DNA of 5,298 nucleotides from Holophagales bacterium UBA5704 (GCA_002420005.1 DIHE01000010.1:20509-25806); one strand, 5' to 3'; positions 1 to 5,298 are shown, counted from the first letter of the stretch. Numbers and translations are program-made. Notes: generated by a model not told the origin, from the letters alone.

Positions 1-860
1 TTGCGCTTCTGCGGCATGATCGATGAGCCGGTGGTCATCTCCGGCGGCAACGTCACGAAGCCCAGCTCGCGCATCGAGAAGAGAACGAGATCCGTGGCCA
101 GGCGGCCGAGGTCCTGGAGAAGGAGGACGACCTCGAACAGGAGGTGCGCCTCCCCCTTGCCGCGGGAGAGCTGGACGGCGGTGACCGGCGCGTGGACCTC
201 GGCGAAGCCCAGGCGCTCGCGGGTGGCCTCGCGGTCGAGGGGCAGGAGCGGCACGCCGTAGCCGGCGGCCGAGCCCAGGGGGTTCTTGTCCAGCCGGCGG
301 CGGGTGGCGGCGAGGCCCTCCGCATCGTCGCGCAGCTCGGCGGCGAAGCCACCGGCCCACAGCGGAACCGTGCTCGGCATCGCCGGCTGCATGTGGGTAT
401 AGCCAGGGAGCGGCGTCGCCGCCTCGCGCGCCGCCAGGGCGTCCAGGGCACCGGCCACCTCCAGCGTTCCGGCGCAGAGCGCCTCGACCTCGTCCTTCAA
501 ATAGAGCCGCAAGGCGGTCAGCACCTGGTCGTTGCGCGAACGGCCGAGGTGAAGACGCGCCCCGGCCTCTCCGATGCGCGCGGTCAGGCGCCCTTCGAGG
601 GCGGTGTGGACGTCCTCGTCCGCCAGCTCGATCGACCAGGCCCCGGCGGCATGCTCGGCGGCGAGAGCTTCCAGGCCCTCACAAATCGCAGTGAGATCCT
701 CCGCCGACAGCAGCCCCGCCCCCTGCAGCATCGTGGCATGGGCGATCGAGCCCCGCACGTCATAGGGCACGAGCCGGGCATCCAGCAGGTGGTCCTCCCC
801 GGCCGTGTAGCGCAGGACGCGGCCGTCGAGCGGCTCGCCTTTGTCCCAGAGGCGGGTCAT
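1..860 (-). CDS. argH: Argininosuccinate lyase, N-terminal 286 residues (cut by window edge)
   Basis: Cytosolic enzyme that splits argininosuccinate into arginine and fumarate, the last step of arginine synthesis. Frame-by-frame translation from the ATG at 858-860 is open to the left edge. Visible family motifs: LWDKGE at the N-terminus (residues 4-9), DVRGSIAHATML (34-45), DEDVH (81-85), GRSRNDQV (106-113), GYTHMQ with the conserved His156 (153-158), NPLGSAAGYG (193-202... in the K-NPLG segment near 202), and the fumarate-lyase signature GSSIMPQKR (278-286), whose next residue is cut off. About 170 residues are missing compared with a usual length near 460. The N-terminus (LW-K in place of LWGGRF, and THMQ-AMPS) is closer to remembered Bacteroides ArgH than to E. 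coli ArgH. The start overlaps the stop of the mini-ORF by ATGA and has no Shine-Dalgarno sequence. The identity is secure; the Bacteroides likeness is from memory. Confidence 0.96.
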   Translation of the reverse strand, partial: MTRLWDKGEPLDGRVLRYTAGEDHLLDARLVPYDVRGSIAHATMLQGAGLLSAEDLTAICEGLEALAAEHAAGAWSIELADEDVHTALEGRLTARIGEAGARLHLGRSRNDQVLTALRLYLKDEVEALCAGTLEVAGALDALAAREAATPLPGYTHMQPAMPSTVPLWAGGFAAELRDDAEGLAATRRRLDKNPLGSAAGYGVPLLPLDREATRERLGFAEVHAPVTAVQLSRGKGEAHLLFEVVLLLQDLGRLATDLVLFSMRELGFVTLPPEMTTGSSIMPQKR

Positions 861-985
861 CGGGGGGAGGTCCCGGGAAAGGACGGCAAGGTCTGCAAGG
901 ACACCAAAGACCCCGCCCGACCCCAGGTCATGCCGTCCCTGTTGTCCTTGGCGACCTTTTGGTCCTTGGTTTTCACGGCCTTCAT
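857..985 (-). CDS. Putative 42-residue mini-ORF bridging argE and argH
   Basis: I do not recognise this protein. The ATG (983-985) overlaps the argE stop in an ATGA, and its TGA (857-859) overlaps the argH ATG in another ATGA, so it has the same junction geometry as every other gene of the operon. GGAG within the last argE codons is a plausible ribosome site. The peptide starts MKAVKTKDQKVAKDN, then has a short Gly/Trp stretch, then Ser/Leu triads (SLVSLQTLP) and ends TSPR. The Lys-Asp triads and the Ser-Leu triads come from opposite strands of the same 9-base repeat, which suggests that the reading frame is a by-product of a repeat element. It has no membrane segment, no Cys pairs and no acidic tail, so it is not a LysW-type carrier. 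It may work only by carrying ribosomes from argE to argH. Whether it is a real protein is uncertain. Confidence 0.4.
   Translation of the reverse strand: MKAVKTKDQKVAKDNRDGMTWGRAGSLVSLQTLPSFPGTSPR
879..967. repeat. Inverted arrays of a degenerate 9-mer between argE and argH
   Basis: On the plus strand four 9-base units run from 879 to 914: AAGGACGGC, AAGGTCTGC, AAGGACACC, AAAGACCCC. On the minus strand four more run from 967 down to 932: AAGGACCAA, AAGGTCGCC, AAGGACAAC, AGGGACGGC. The arms are 36 bases each, 26 of 36 positions can pair, and 17 bases separate them. The outer 27 positions pair at 21. The transcript could form a long imperfect hairpin just before argH. GATGA occurs at both edges of the interval (857-861 and 982-986 read on the minus strand), compatible with a target duplication or simply with the operon's ATGA junction style. 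The structure is seen directly; mobility is inference. Confidence 0.8.
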
Positions 986-2061
986 CCTCTCAGCTCCGCA
1001 TACGTCCCCACCAGCCGGGTATAAAACTGCGCCCCGTCCAGCACCTCGCTCTCCAGCACGAACTCGTCCGGGGTGTGCGAGCGCTCGCTCTGCCCGGGGC
1101 CGCATTTCACCGCGGGCGGGCCGCCCAGGAGCGCCATGTCGGAGAGCGTGGCGGAGCCGTAGACGCGGGCGCCGGGGCGCGCGCGGCGGGCGGCTTCGAT
1201 GAGCGGCAGCCCGACCGGCGTGGATTGCGGGAGCAGGCGATCCGAGAGCACCCGCACCTCCCCTGCGACCGCGGCCCGGATGCGCCGCACGATCTCCTCG
1301 CGCTCCAGGGCCGGCGTGGTGCGCACGTCGAGGATCGCGGTGGCCTCGGCGGGCACGACGTTCCGCGCCGTGCCCGCCTTCACCTGGGTCGGCTCCAGGG
1401 TGATCGGGCCGAGATGCTCGTGCGGCGGCCCGAAGTCCACCCGTTCGAGCGCCACCAGATCGTGCGCCAGACGCCGCGCCGCGTTGACCGCACCGAGCGT
1501 GGCGGCGTGCGCCGCGTGGCAGGCGGTGCCGCGCGCCACCAGCTCCAGGACCATCAGGCCCTTCTGTGCCACGGCGAGATCAAGCCCGGTGGGCTCGCCG
1601 ATCACCGCTCCCTCCACCGCGAGACCGCGGCGCGCCAGCTCCTCCAGCACGGCCTGGGTGCCGGTGCCCTTCGTCTCCTCACCTTCCACCAGGGCGAGAG
1701 CCAGGGTGAACGGCAAGGCCACGTCCTGGAACGCCAAGAACGCGGCCACCATCCCGGCGACCGCGGCCTTGGCGTCGTTCGAGCCGAGACCGTGGATCTT
1801 GCCGGCCTCCGGCGTCACCGTCCACGGATCGCGCGTCCAGCCCGGGGCCGGCGGCACGGTGTCCAGATGGGTGTCCAGCAGCAGCACCGGACCCTGGCCG
1901 GCGAGGGCGAGCACGCTGTTGCCCACCCGTTGCGGCGTGGCCTGGTGGCGCCGCAGCTTCGCTTCCAGGAAGTCGGCGAGCGCTCCTTCGGTCCCCGAGA
2001 CGGAGGGGATCTCCACGATCTCGCGGTGGAGGGCGAGGACCTCCCGCTCCGGCAGCCTCAT
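982..2061 (-). CDS. argE: Acylcitrulline/acylornithine deacylase, M20 family (ArgE type)
   Basis: A 359-residue cytosolic zinc-dependent amidohydrolase of the M20 family. In this operon it should remove the acyl group from N-acylcitrulline to give citrulline. Metal and catalytic motifs are all present: THLDT with ligand His65 and Asp67, GSNDAK with bridging Asp96, VEGEET with general base Glu128 and ligand Glu129, IGEPT with Glu156, and the last ligand His329 in RSHTPDE. The dimerisation-domain segment lies around residues 165-275 (starting QKGLMVL). The GLGSND, GEPT..AxxKGLMVL and TLSD (305-308) segments resemble remembered Bacteroides ArgE and LysK-like deacylases more than E. coli ArgE. 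The length is normal. The ATG at 2059-2061 overlaps the argB stop (ATGA), with a G-rich GAGGGGGTG upstream. A LysK role is the main alternative, but the neighbours are arginine genes and no LysW is visible. Confidence 0.88.
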   Translation of the reverse strand: MRLPEREVLALHREIVEIPSVSGTEGALADFLEAKLRRHQATPQRVGNSVLALAGQGPVLLLDTHLDTVPPAPGWTRDPWTVTPEAGKIHGLGSNDAKAAVAGMVAAFLAFQDVALPFTLALALVEGEETKGTGTQAVLEELARRGLAVEGAVIGEPTGLDLAVAQKGLMVLELVARGTACHAAHAATLGAVNAARRLAHDLVALERVDFGPPHEHLGPITLEPTQVKAGTARNVVPAEATAILDVRTTPALEREEIVRRIRAAVAGEVRVLSDRLLPQSTPVGLPLIEAARRARPGARVYGSATLSDMALLGGPPAVKCGPGQSERSHTPDEFVLESEVLDGAQFYTRLVGTYAELRG

Positions 2062-3005
2062 GGGACGGGCACCCCCTCGGGCAGACCCGCCGCCTGCTCG
2101 GCCGGGGTGAGGGCGTCGATGTCCTCGACCACCAGCGTCCCCACGCCTTCGTTGGTGAACACCTCGGCGAGCAGACCGTCCGGCGTCTGCCAGGAGAGGA
2201 TGTGCACCCGCCGCACCCCGCCGCGCAGGGCGGATTCGATGGCGCTCGCCTTGGGCAGCATGCCGCGCGTCAAGCCCCCCTGGTCGCGCAGGCTGCGCAG
2301 GCCGTCGAGATCGGTGTAGGAGACGAGCGAGCCGGGATCGTCCGACCGCTCCAGGACGCCGGCCGCACCGGTCAACAGGATCAGCTTCTCCGCCCGCAAG
2401 CCGGCGGCGAGCGCGGCGGCGACGGTGTCCGCGTTGATGTTCAGGAGCGTTCCGTCATCGGCGGCGGAGAGCGGGCTCACCACCGGCACCACGCCGGCAT
2501 CGAGCAAGCTCACCAGCGCCGCCGGCGCCACCGCCACGACGTCGCCGACGAAGCCGTAGTCGACCATCCCGTCCCCCACCTTGACCGGCGGACGGCGGCG
2601 CGCCTGGACGATGCCGGCATCGACGCCCGACAGCCCGACCGCCGGCAGCCCCAGCGCGCGGGCGGCGGCGAGGATGCGGGTGTTCACCGTGCCGTTCAGG
2701 ATCATCGACGCCACCTCGAGCGCCTTCTCGTCGGTCACCCGGCGCCCTTCGACGAAGCGCGGCTCCCCGCCGAGAGCGCGCAGCAGGGCGCTCGACTCGG
2801 AGCCGCCGCCGTGGAGCAGGACGACGCGGATGCCCACGTGGCAGAGGATCTCGATCTGCTCCAGCAGACCGCGGATCGCGGCGTCGGTCTCCAGCGCCTC
2901 GCCGCCGGCCTTGACCACGAACGTCTTGCCCTTGAACAGGCGGATGTACGGCGCGGCGCGCTTCAAGCCCGCCAGCTCGGCAGCCCTCTGACCCACGTCT
3001 TTCAT
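2058..3005 (-). CDS. argB: N-acylglutamate 5-kinase (ArgB type, arginine-sensitive form)
   Basis: A 315-residue amino-acid kinase that would phosphorylate the gamma-carboxylate of N-acetyl- or N-succinylglutamate with ATP. Visible residues: Lys32 in VVKAGG, the glycine loop HGGG (65-68), Arg89 in GRRVTD for the substrate carboxylate, LSGVDAG (125-131), NINAD (189-193), and Lys252 in GMLPK. The fold is complete, and no GNAT domain is fused. VDYGFVGDV (148-156) matches remembered Bacteroides ArgB. In contrast, the N-terminal helix ending in APYIRLFKGKTFVV (residues 18-31) and the C-terminal EVFTNEGVGT (281-290) are hallmarks of hexameric kinases inhibited by arginine, so feedback control is likely. 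The usual HGGGPQ is HGGGSE here. The ATG at 3003-3005 overlaps the argF' stop and has a strong GGAGGT five bases upstream. About 25 extra residues follow the usual end. Confidence 0.93.
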   Translation of the reverse strand: MKDVGQRAAELAGLKRAAPYIRLFKGKTFVVKAGGEALETDAAIRGLLEQIEILCHVGIRVVLLHGGGSESSALLRALGGEPRFVEGRRVTDEKALEVASMILNGTVNTRILAAARALGLPAVGLSGVDAGIVQARRRPPVKVGDGMVDYGFVGDVVAVAPAALVSLLDAGVVPVVSPLSAADDGTLLNINADTVAAALAAGLRAEKLILLTGAAGVLERSDDPGSLVSYTDLDGLRSLRDQGGLTRGMLPKASAIESALRGGVRRVHILSWQTPDGLLAEVFTNEGVGTLVVEDIDALTPAEQAAGLPEGVPVP

Positions 3006-4006
3006 GCGGCACCTCCCAACAGGCGGTGAAGCACCGCCATCTGCGTCCACATCCGGTTGTGCGCCTCGCGGACCACCACACTGCGCGGCCCGTCCAGCAC
3101 CTCGTCGCGCACCACCACGTTCCTGCGCACCGGCAGGCAATGCATGAACCGGCACTCCGGCCGGGCCGGTGCGAACCATGATTCGTCGACACACCAGCCG
3201 CGCAGCCCGGCGCGCAGCGCCGCCTCCTTTTCCGGCCGGCCATAGGCGACCGGTGCGGTCCAGGACTTGGCATAGAGGACGTGCGCCCCTTCCATCGCCT
3301 CGGCGCGGTCGGCCGTTTCGCGCACCGAGCCCCCGGAGAGGGTCGCCGCCAGCCGTGCCCGGTCCATCACCGCCTCCGGCAGGCCGAAGCCTTCGGGCCG
3401 GTGCACCACCACCTCCATGCCGCGCAGCGCCGCCATATGCACCGCCGCGGCCGGCACGGCGAGCGGCAGCGCCTTCGGATGCCAGGCCCAGGACAGGACG
3501 AATTTGCCGCCGTGCGGGACGCCGATCTCGTCGATCGTCCGCCAGTCCGCCAGCGCCTGGCACGGGTGATCGATCGCCGACTCCAGATTGATCACCGGCA
3601 CCGGACAGACCGCCGCCATCTCCTCGAACGCCGCGTCGGCCACGTCCGCCGCGAGGTCCGTCCCGCCGGCGAACGAGCGGATGCCGAGCGCATCGCCATA
3701 GCCCGCGAGGACCGGAATCGCCTCGCGCACGTGCTCGGCCGCGGCGCCGTCCATCACCGCGCCGAGGCGGGTTTCGAGCTGCCAGCTCCCCTGGCCCGGC
3801 GAGATGACGAACGAGGCGCCGCCGAGCCGCGCCATCCCGGCCTGGAACGAGGCGAGGGTGCGCAGCGACGGATTGAAAAACAGCAGCGCCAGGATCTTGC
3901 CCTTGAGCCGCTCCCCCTCGGGTGTCTTCTCCAGCCGATCCGCCAGAGCCAGCAGATCGAGCACCTCGGTGCGGGTCAGCTCGTGGAGATGGACGAAGCG
4001 CTTCAC
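3002..4006 (-). CDS. argF': N-acylornithine carbamoyltransferase, probably N-succinylornithine type
   Basis: A 334-residue transcarbamylase that would transfer the carbamoyl group from carbamoyl phosphate to N-acyl-ornithine, giving N-acylcitrulline. Motifs: FFNPSLRT (43-50) for carbamoyl phosphate, SWQLETR (74-80) likely reaching into the neighbouring subunit, VMDG (84-87), HPCQ (147-150), WAWHPKALPLAVP (173-185) and HCLPVRRN (289-296). FFNPS-RT and HCLP-RRN mark the acylornithine branch rather than ordinary ornithine carbamoyltransferase. The position equal to Xanthomonas Glu92 (acetyl) and Bacteroides Pro90 (succinyl) is Ala90, and the carboxylated Lys of the acetyl enzyme is Val298. Both favour succinylornithine. 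The GTG start at 4004-4006 overlaps the argD TGA (GTGA), with GGAG eight bases upstream; no ATG fits before the conserved N-terminus. Family certain, acyl preference inferred. Confidence 0.93.
   Translation of the reverse strand: MKRFVHLHELTRTEVLDLLALADRLEKTPEGERLKGKILALLFFNPSLRTLASFQAGMARLGGASFVISPGQGSWQLETRLGAVMDGAAAEHVREAIPVLAGYGDALGIRSFAGGTDLAADVADAAFEEMAAVCPVPVINLESAIDHPCQALADWRTIDEIGVPHGGKFVLSWAWHPKALPLAVPAAAVHMAALRGMEVVVHRPEGFGLPEAVMDRARLAATLSGGSVRETADRAEAMEGAHVLYAKSWTAPVAYGRPEKEAALRAGLRGWCVDESWFAPARPECRFMHCLPVRRNVVVRDEVLDGPRSVVVREAHNRMWTQMAVLHRLLGGAA
3011..3016 (-). promoter_or_regulatory. Ribosome binding site of argB
   Basis: GGAGGT on the minus strand, five bases before the argB ATG. 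It lies inside the last codons of argF' (the Gly-Gly of the LLGGAA C-terminus). It is the strongest internal site of the operon and fixes the argB start. Confidence 0.8.
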
Positions 4007-5184
4007 GGCCGGAGCTCCGCGAGAGCCTTCGCCAGGACGTCCACGTGCTCCTCCCGCAAGGTGAGCGGCGGCAGCAGGCGGACGATGTGCGGATCGCCGC
4101 TGGTGCCGCTGAAGATTCCGTGATCGATCAGCTCCAGGTAGACCTCCTTCGCCGGACGCCGGGTGCGCAGGCCGAGCAGGAAGCCCTCCCCCTGGACGTC
4201 CACCACCGGCCCGGTGACGCAGGTCTCCCGCAGGTATTGCGAGACCCGCCGCACGTTCGCCGTCAGGTCCTCCTGCTCGATCACGTCGATCACCGTCTCG
4301 ATCAGCGCGCAGGCCATGGGACCACCGCCGAACGTCGTGCCCAGCTCGCCGCCGGAGAGTATCCGCGCGATCTCGTCCGAGACCAGGACGGCGCCGGCCG
4401 GAAAGCCTCCGGCGAGCCCCTTGGCCATGGTCAAAAGGTCCGGGGTGACGCCGTAGAGCTGGGCCGCGAACGGTGCGCCGGATCGGCCGAGGCCGCACTG
4501 GATCTCGTCGAGCACGAGGAGCGAGCTGGCGCGGCGGGTCAGCTCGCGTGCCGCCTGCAGCCACTCCGCGCCGAGCGCATAGGCGCCGGCCTGCCCCTGC
4601 ACCGGCTCGGCGATCAACGCCGCCACGTCGCCCACGGCCAGCTCGCGCTCCAGGGCGTCGAGATCGCCGCGCGGGATGAACGTGAGATCGAACGGCGTCC
4701 GCGGGAAGCCGTACCACTTCGCCGAGCCCCAGGTGAGCGCACCCGCCGCCGCCGTGCGGCCATGGAACGCCCCTTCGAGCGCCAGGATGCGGGTGCGTCC
4801 GGTCTTGCGGAAGGCGAGGCGCAGCGCGTTCTCCACCGCCTCGGCGCCGCTGTTGACCAGGAACGCGCGGGTGAGCCCTTCCGGGCCGAATTCCACCAGC
4901 CGCTTGCCGGCCCGCGCACGCACCTCCAGAGGCACCACGTTGCTCTGGAAGAACAGCGTCGCCGCCTGCTCGCGCAGCGTCGCGAGGAGGCGCGGATGGC
5001 TATAGCCGAGGAGCGCCACGGCATGCCCGCCATAGAAATCGATCAGCTCGCGCCCGTCGCGCGTGGTCAGCATCACGCCCTCACCGCGGATCGGCTCGAT
5101 CGGCGCATGGGGATAGACCGGAAGCAGCCAGCGGCGCTCCTCGGTGGTCATCAAAGGCTCGGCGAGAGCCGTCGGAGTCGTCAT
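4003..5184 (-). CDS. argD: N-acylornithine aminotransferase (class-III, PLP-dependent)
   Basis: A 393-residue PLP-dependent aminotransferase that interconverts acylglutamate semialdehyde and acylornithine with glutamate as amino donor. Motifs in order: GHAVALLGYSHP (53-64), NSGAEAVENAL (111-121) binding the PLP phosphate, FHGRT (140-144), LDEIQCGLGR (225-234) with Asp226 contacting the pyridine nitrogen, the Schiff-base Lys255 in MAKGLAGGFP, TTFGG (283-287), and the C-terminal RLLPPLTL (369-376). YGGHAV (51-56) and the TSG..VRLLPPL end are like remembered Bacteroides ArgD. The length is normal. The ATG at 5182-5184 is chosen because GGAGGA lies six bases upstream; the upstream in-frame extension is low-complexity Arg/Gly encoded by the repeat. 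It is the first gene after the non-coding leader. A LysJ or GABA-transaminase role is less likely given the neighbours. Confidence 0.95.
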   Translation of the reverse strand: MTTPTALAEPLMTTEERRWLLPVYPHAPIEPIRGEGVMLTTRDGRELIDFYGGHAVALLGYSHPRLLATLREQAATLFFQSNVVPLEVRARAGKRLVEFGPEGLTRAFLVNSGAEAVENALRLAFRKTGRTRILALEGAFHGRTAAAGALTWGSAKWYGFPRTPFDLTFIPRGDLDALERELAVGDVAALIAEPVQGQAGAYALGAEWLQAARELTRRASSLLVLDEIQCGLGRSGAPFAAQLYGVTPDLLTMAKGLAGGFPAGAVLVSDEIARILSGGELGTTFGGGPMACALIETVIDVIEQEDLTANVRRVSQYLRETCVTGPVVDVQGEGFLLGLRTRRPAKEVYLELIDHGIFSGTSGDPHIVRLLPPLTLREEHVDVLAKALAELRP

Positions 5185-5190
5185 ATCGGT

Positions 5191-5196
5191 TCCTCC
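5191..5196 (-). promoter_or_regulatory. Ribosome binding site of argD
   Basis: GGAGGA on the minus strand, six bases before the ATG at 5182-5184. It decides this start over the ATG of an upstream in-frame extension at 5224-5226, which lies inside the palindromic repeat. Confidence 0.85.
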
Positions 5197-5212
5197 ACGC
5201 CCCCTCCCCTGG

Positions 5213-5238
5213 CCCCTCCCCCGCAAGCGGGAGAGGGG
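5213..5238. repeat. REP-like GC-rich palindrome upstream of argD
   Basis: Arms CCCCTCCCCCGC (5213-5224) and GCGGGAGAGGGG (5227-5238) pair at 11 of 12 positions around a central AA. This CCCTC-CCCGC-AA-GCGGG-GAGGG type is a common intergenic repeat in GC-rich Proteobacteria, from memory. Another C/T-rich copy of the flank (CCCCTCCCCTGG) lies at 5201-5212. The hairpin would sit in the argD leader about 17 bases before the ribosome site if transcription starts upstream. No T-run follows it on the minus strand, so a classical terminator is not supported. Confidence 0.8.
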
Positions 5239-5257
5239 AACCGGGCGGAAACGGTTC
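5238..5257. promoter_or_regulatory. Small inverted repeat, possible operator (weak)
   Basis: GAACCG (5238-5243) and CGGTTC (5252-5257) form perfect 6-base arms with an 8-base spacer, between the two REP-like copies and upstream of argD. It does not look like a known ARG box. The AT-richer stretch next to it (5258-5271, containing CTTAAG) is the only place in the leader where a promoter could lie, but I see no convincing -35/-10 pair. Confidence 0.25.
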
Positions 5258-5287
5258 TCAAGTCTTAAGTGTCCTCGGGCGGGGGCG

Positions 5288-5298
5288 CCCTCTCCCGC
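5288..5298. repeat. Partial second REP-like palindrome, cut by the right edge
   Basis: CCCTCTCCCGC is the exact reverse complement of GCGGGAGAGGG at 5227-5237, so a second copy of the same repeat begins here and should continue outside the window. The two would form a closely spaced pair, as REP elements often do. Confidence 0.65.

Noticed and set aside
144..2319. Long plus-strand open frames opposite argH, argE and argB (144-1202, 841-2319, 1199-2110)
   Set aside because: They are antisense shadows of GC-rich genes: Arg/Ala/Gly/His-rich translations without family motifs, opposite frames with complete catalytic signatures.
3006..3563. N-terminal extension of the ArgB frame to 3563
   Set aside because: It overlaps argF' and has no motif; the ATG at 3003-3005 has a strong GGAGGT and starts the expected N-terminal helix.
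3002..4006. Ordinary ornithine or aspartate carbamoyltransferase
   Set aside because: FFNPSLRT, VMDG..EH, WAWHPKALP and HCLPVRRN follow the acylornithine branch, and the usual S-T-R-T is S-L-R-T.
4007..4717. N-terminal extension of the carbamoyltransferase frame to 4717
   Set aside because: The extension overlaps argD throughout and is Arg/Gly-rich. The conserved protein begins at the GTG at 4004-4006, which gives the family's usual length.
857..5184. LysW-dependent lysine pathway (LysJ, LysZ, LysK)
   Set aside because: The aminotransferase, kinase and deacylase could belong to it, but the carbamoyltransferase and argininosuccinate lyase are arginine enzymes, and the mini-ORF has neither Cys pairs nor the acidic LysW tail.
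5213..5238. Rho-independent terminator upstream of argD
   Set aside because: The stem is strong, but no T-run follows on either strand; it fits a REP-like repeat better.
3281..5268. Plus-strand open frames opposite argF' and argD (3281-4123, 3922-5268)
   Set aside because: Low-complexity His/Arg/Gln-rich translations lying on top of clear enzymes on the other strand; no ribosome sites or recognisable domains.
1..5298. tRNA or rRNA genes, CRISPR array, transposase or phage genes
   Set aside because: Nothing of these kinds was seen on either strand; nearly the whole window is occupied by the overlapping arginine genes.

Overview
The window is one GC-rich arginine-biosynthesis operon, read entirely on the minus strand from right to left. 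In transcription order it holds argD (acylornithine aminotransferase), an argF'-type acylornithine carbamoyltransferase, argB (acylglutamate kinase), argE (M20-family deacylase), a 42-codon mini-ORF, and argH (argininosuccinate lyase), which runs off the left edge. About 114 bases of non-coding DNA with palindromic repeats lie upstream of argD at the right edge. I see no RNA genes, CRISPR array or transposase.

The carbamoyltransferase acts on an N-acylated ornithine, so carbamoylation comes before deacylation. The order of steps is: ArgB phosphorylates acylglutamate; ArgC (not in the window) reduces it; ArgD transaminates to acylornithine; ArgF' carbamoylates to acylcitrulline; ArgE releases citrulline; ArgG (not in the window) and ArgH finish arginine. 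All five recognisable enzymes resemble the Bacteroides-type set as I remember it. The residue that separates succinyl- from acetyl-ornithine enzymes is Ala here, not the acetyl-type Glu, so the acyl group is probably succinyl. The acyl identity is an inference.

Coupling is very tight. Every junction is a 4-base stop/start overlap: GTGA for argD/argF', ATGA for the others. At argE/argH the pattern occurs twice, because a 125-base interval made of two inverted arrays of a degenerate 9-mer lies there. It is open in exactly the frame that links the argE stop to the argH start. It may be a small gene or a repeat element inserted at an older ATGA junction.

Organism: the base composition and the strongly GC-biased third codon positions exclude Bacteroides itself. 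The palindrome upstream of argD is of the REP type common in GC-rich Proteobacteria, but the enzyme set is Bacteroidota-like. A GC-rich lineage that has this pathway (for example Acidobacteriota, Gemmatimonadota or an unusual proteobacterium) is possible; I cannot fix the phylum from this window.
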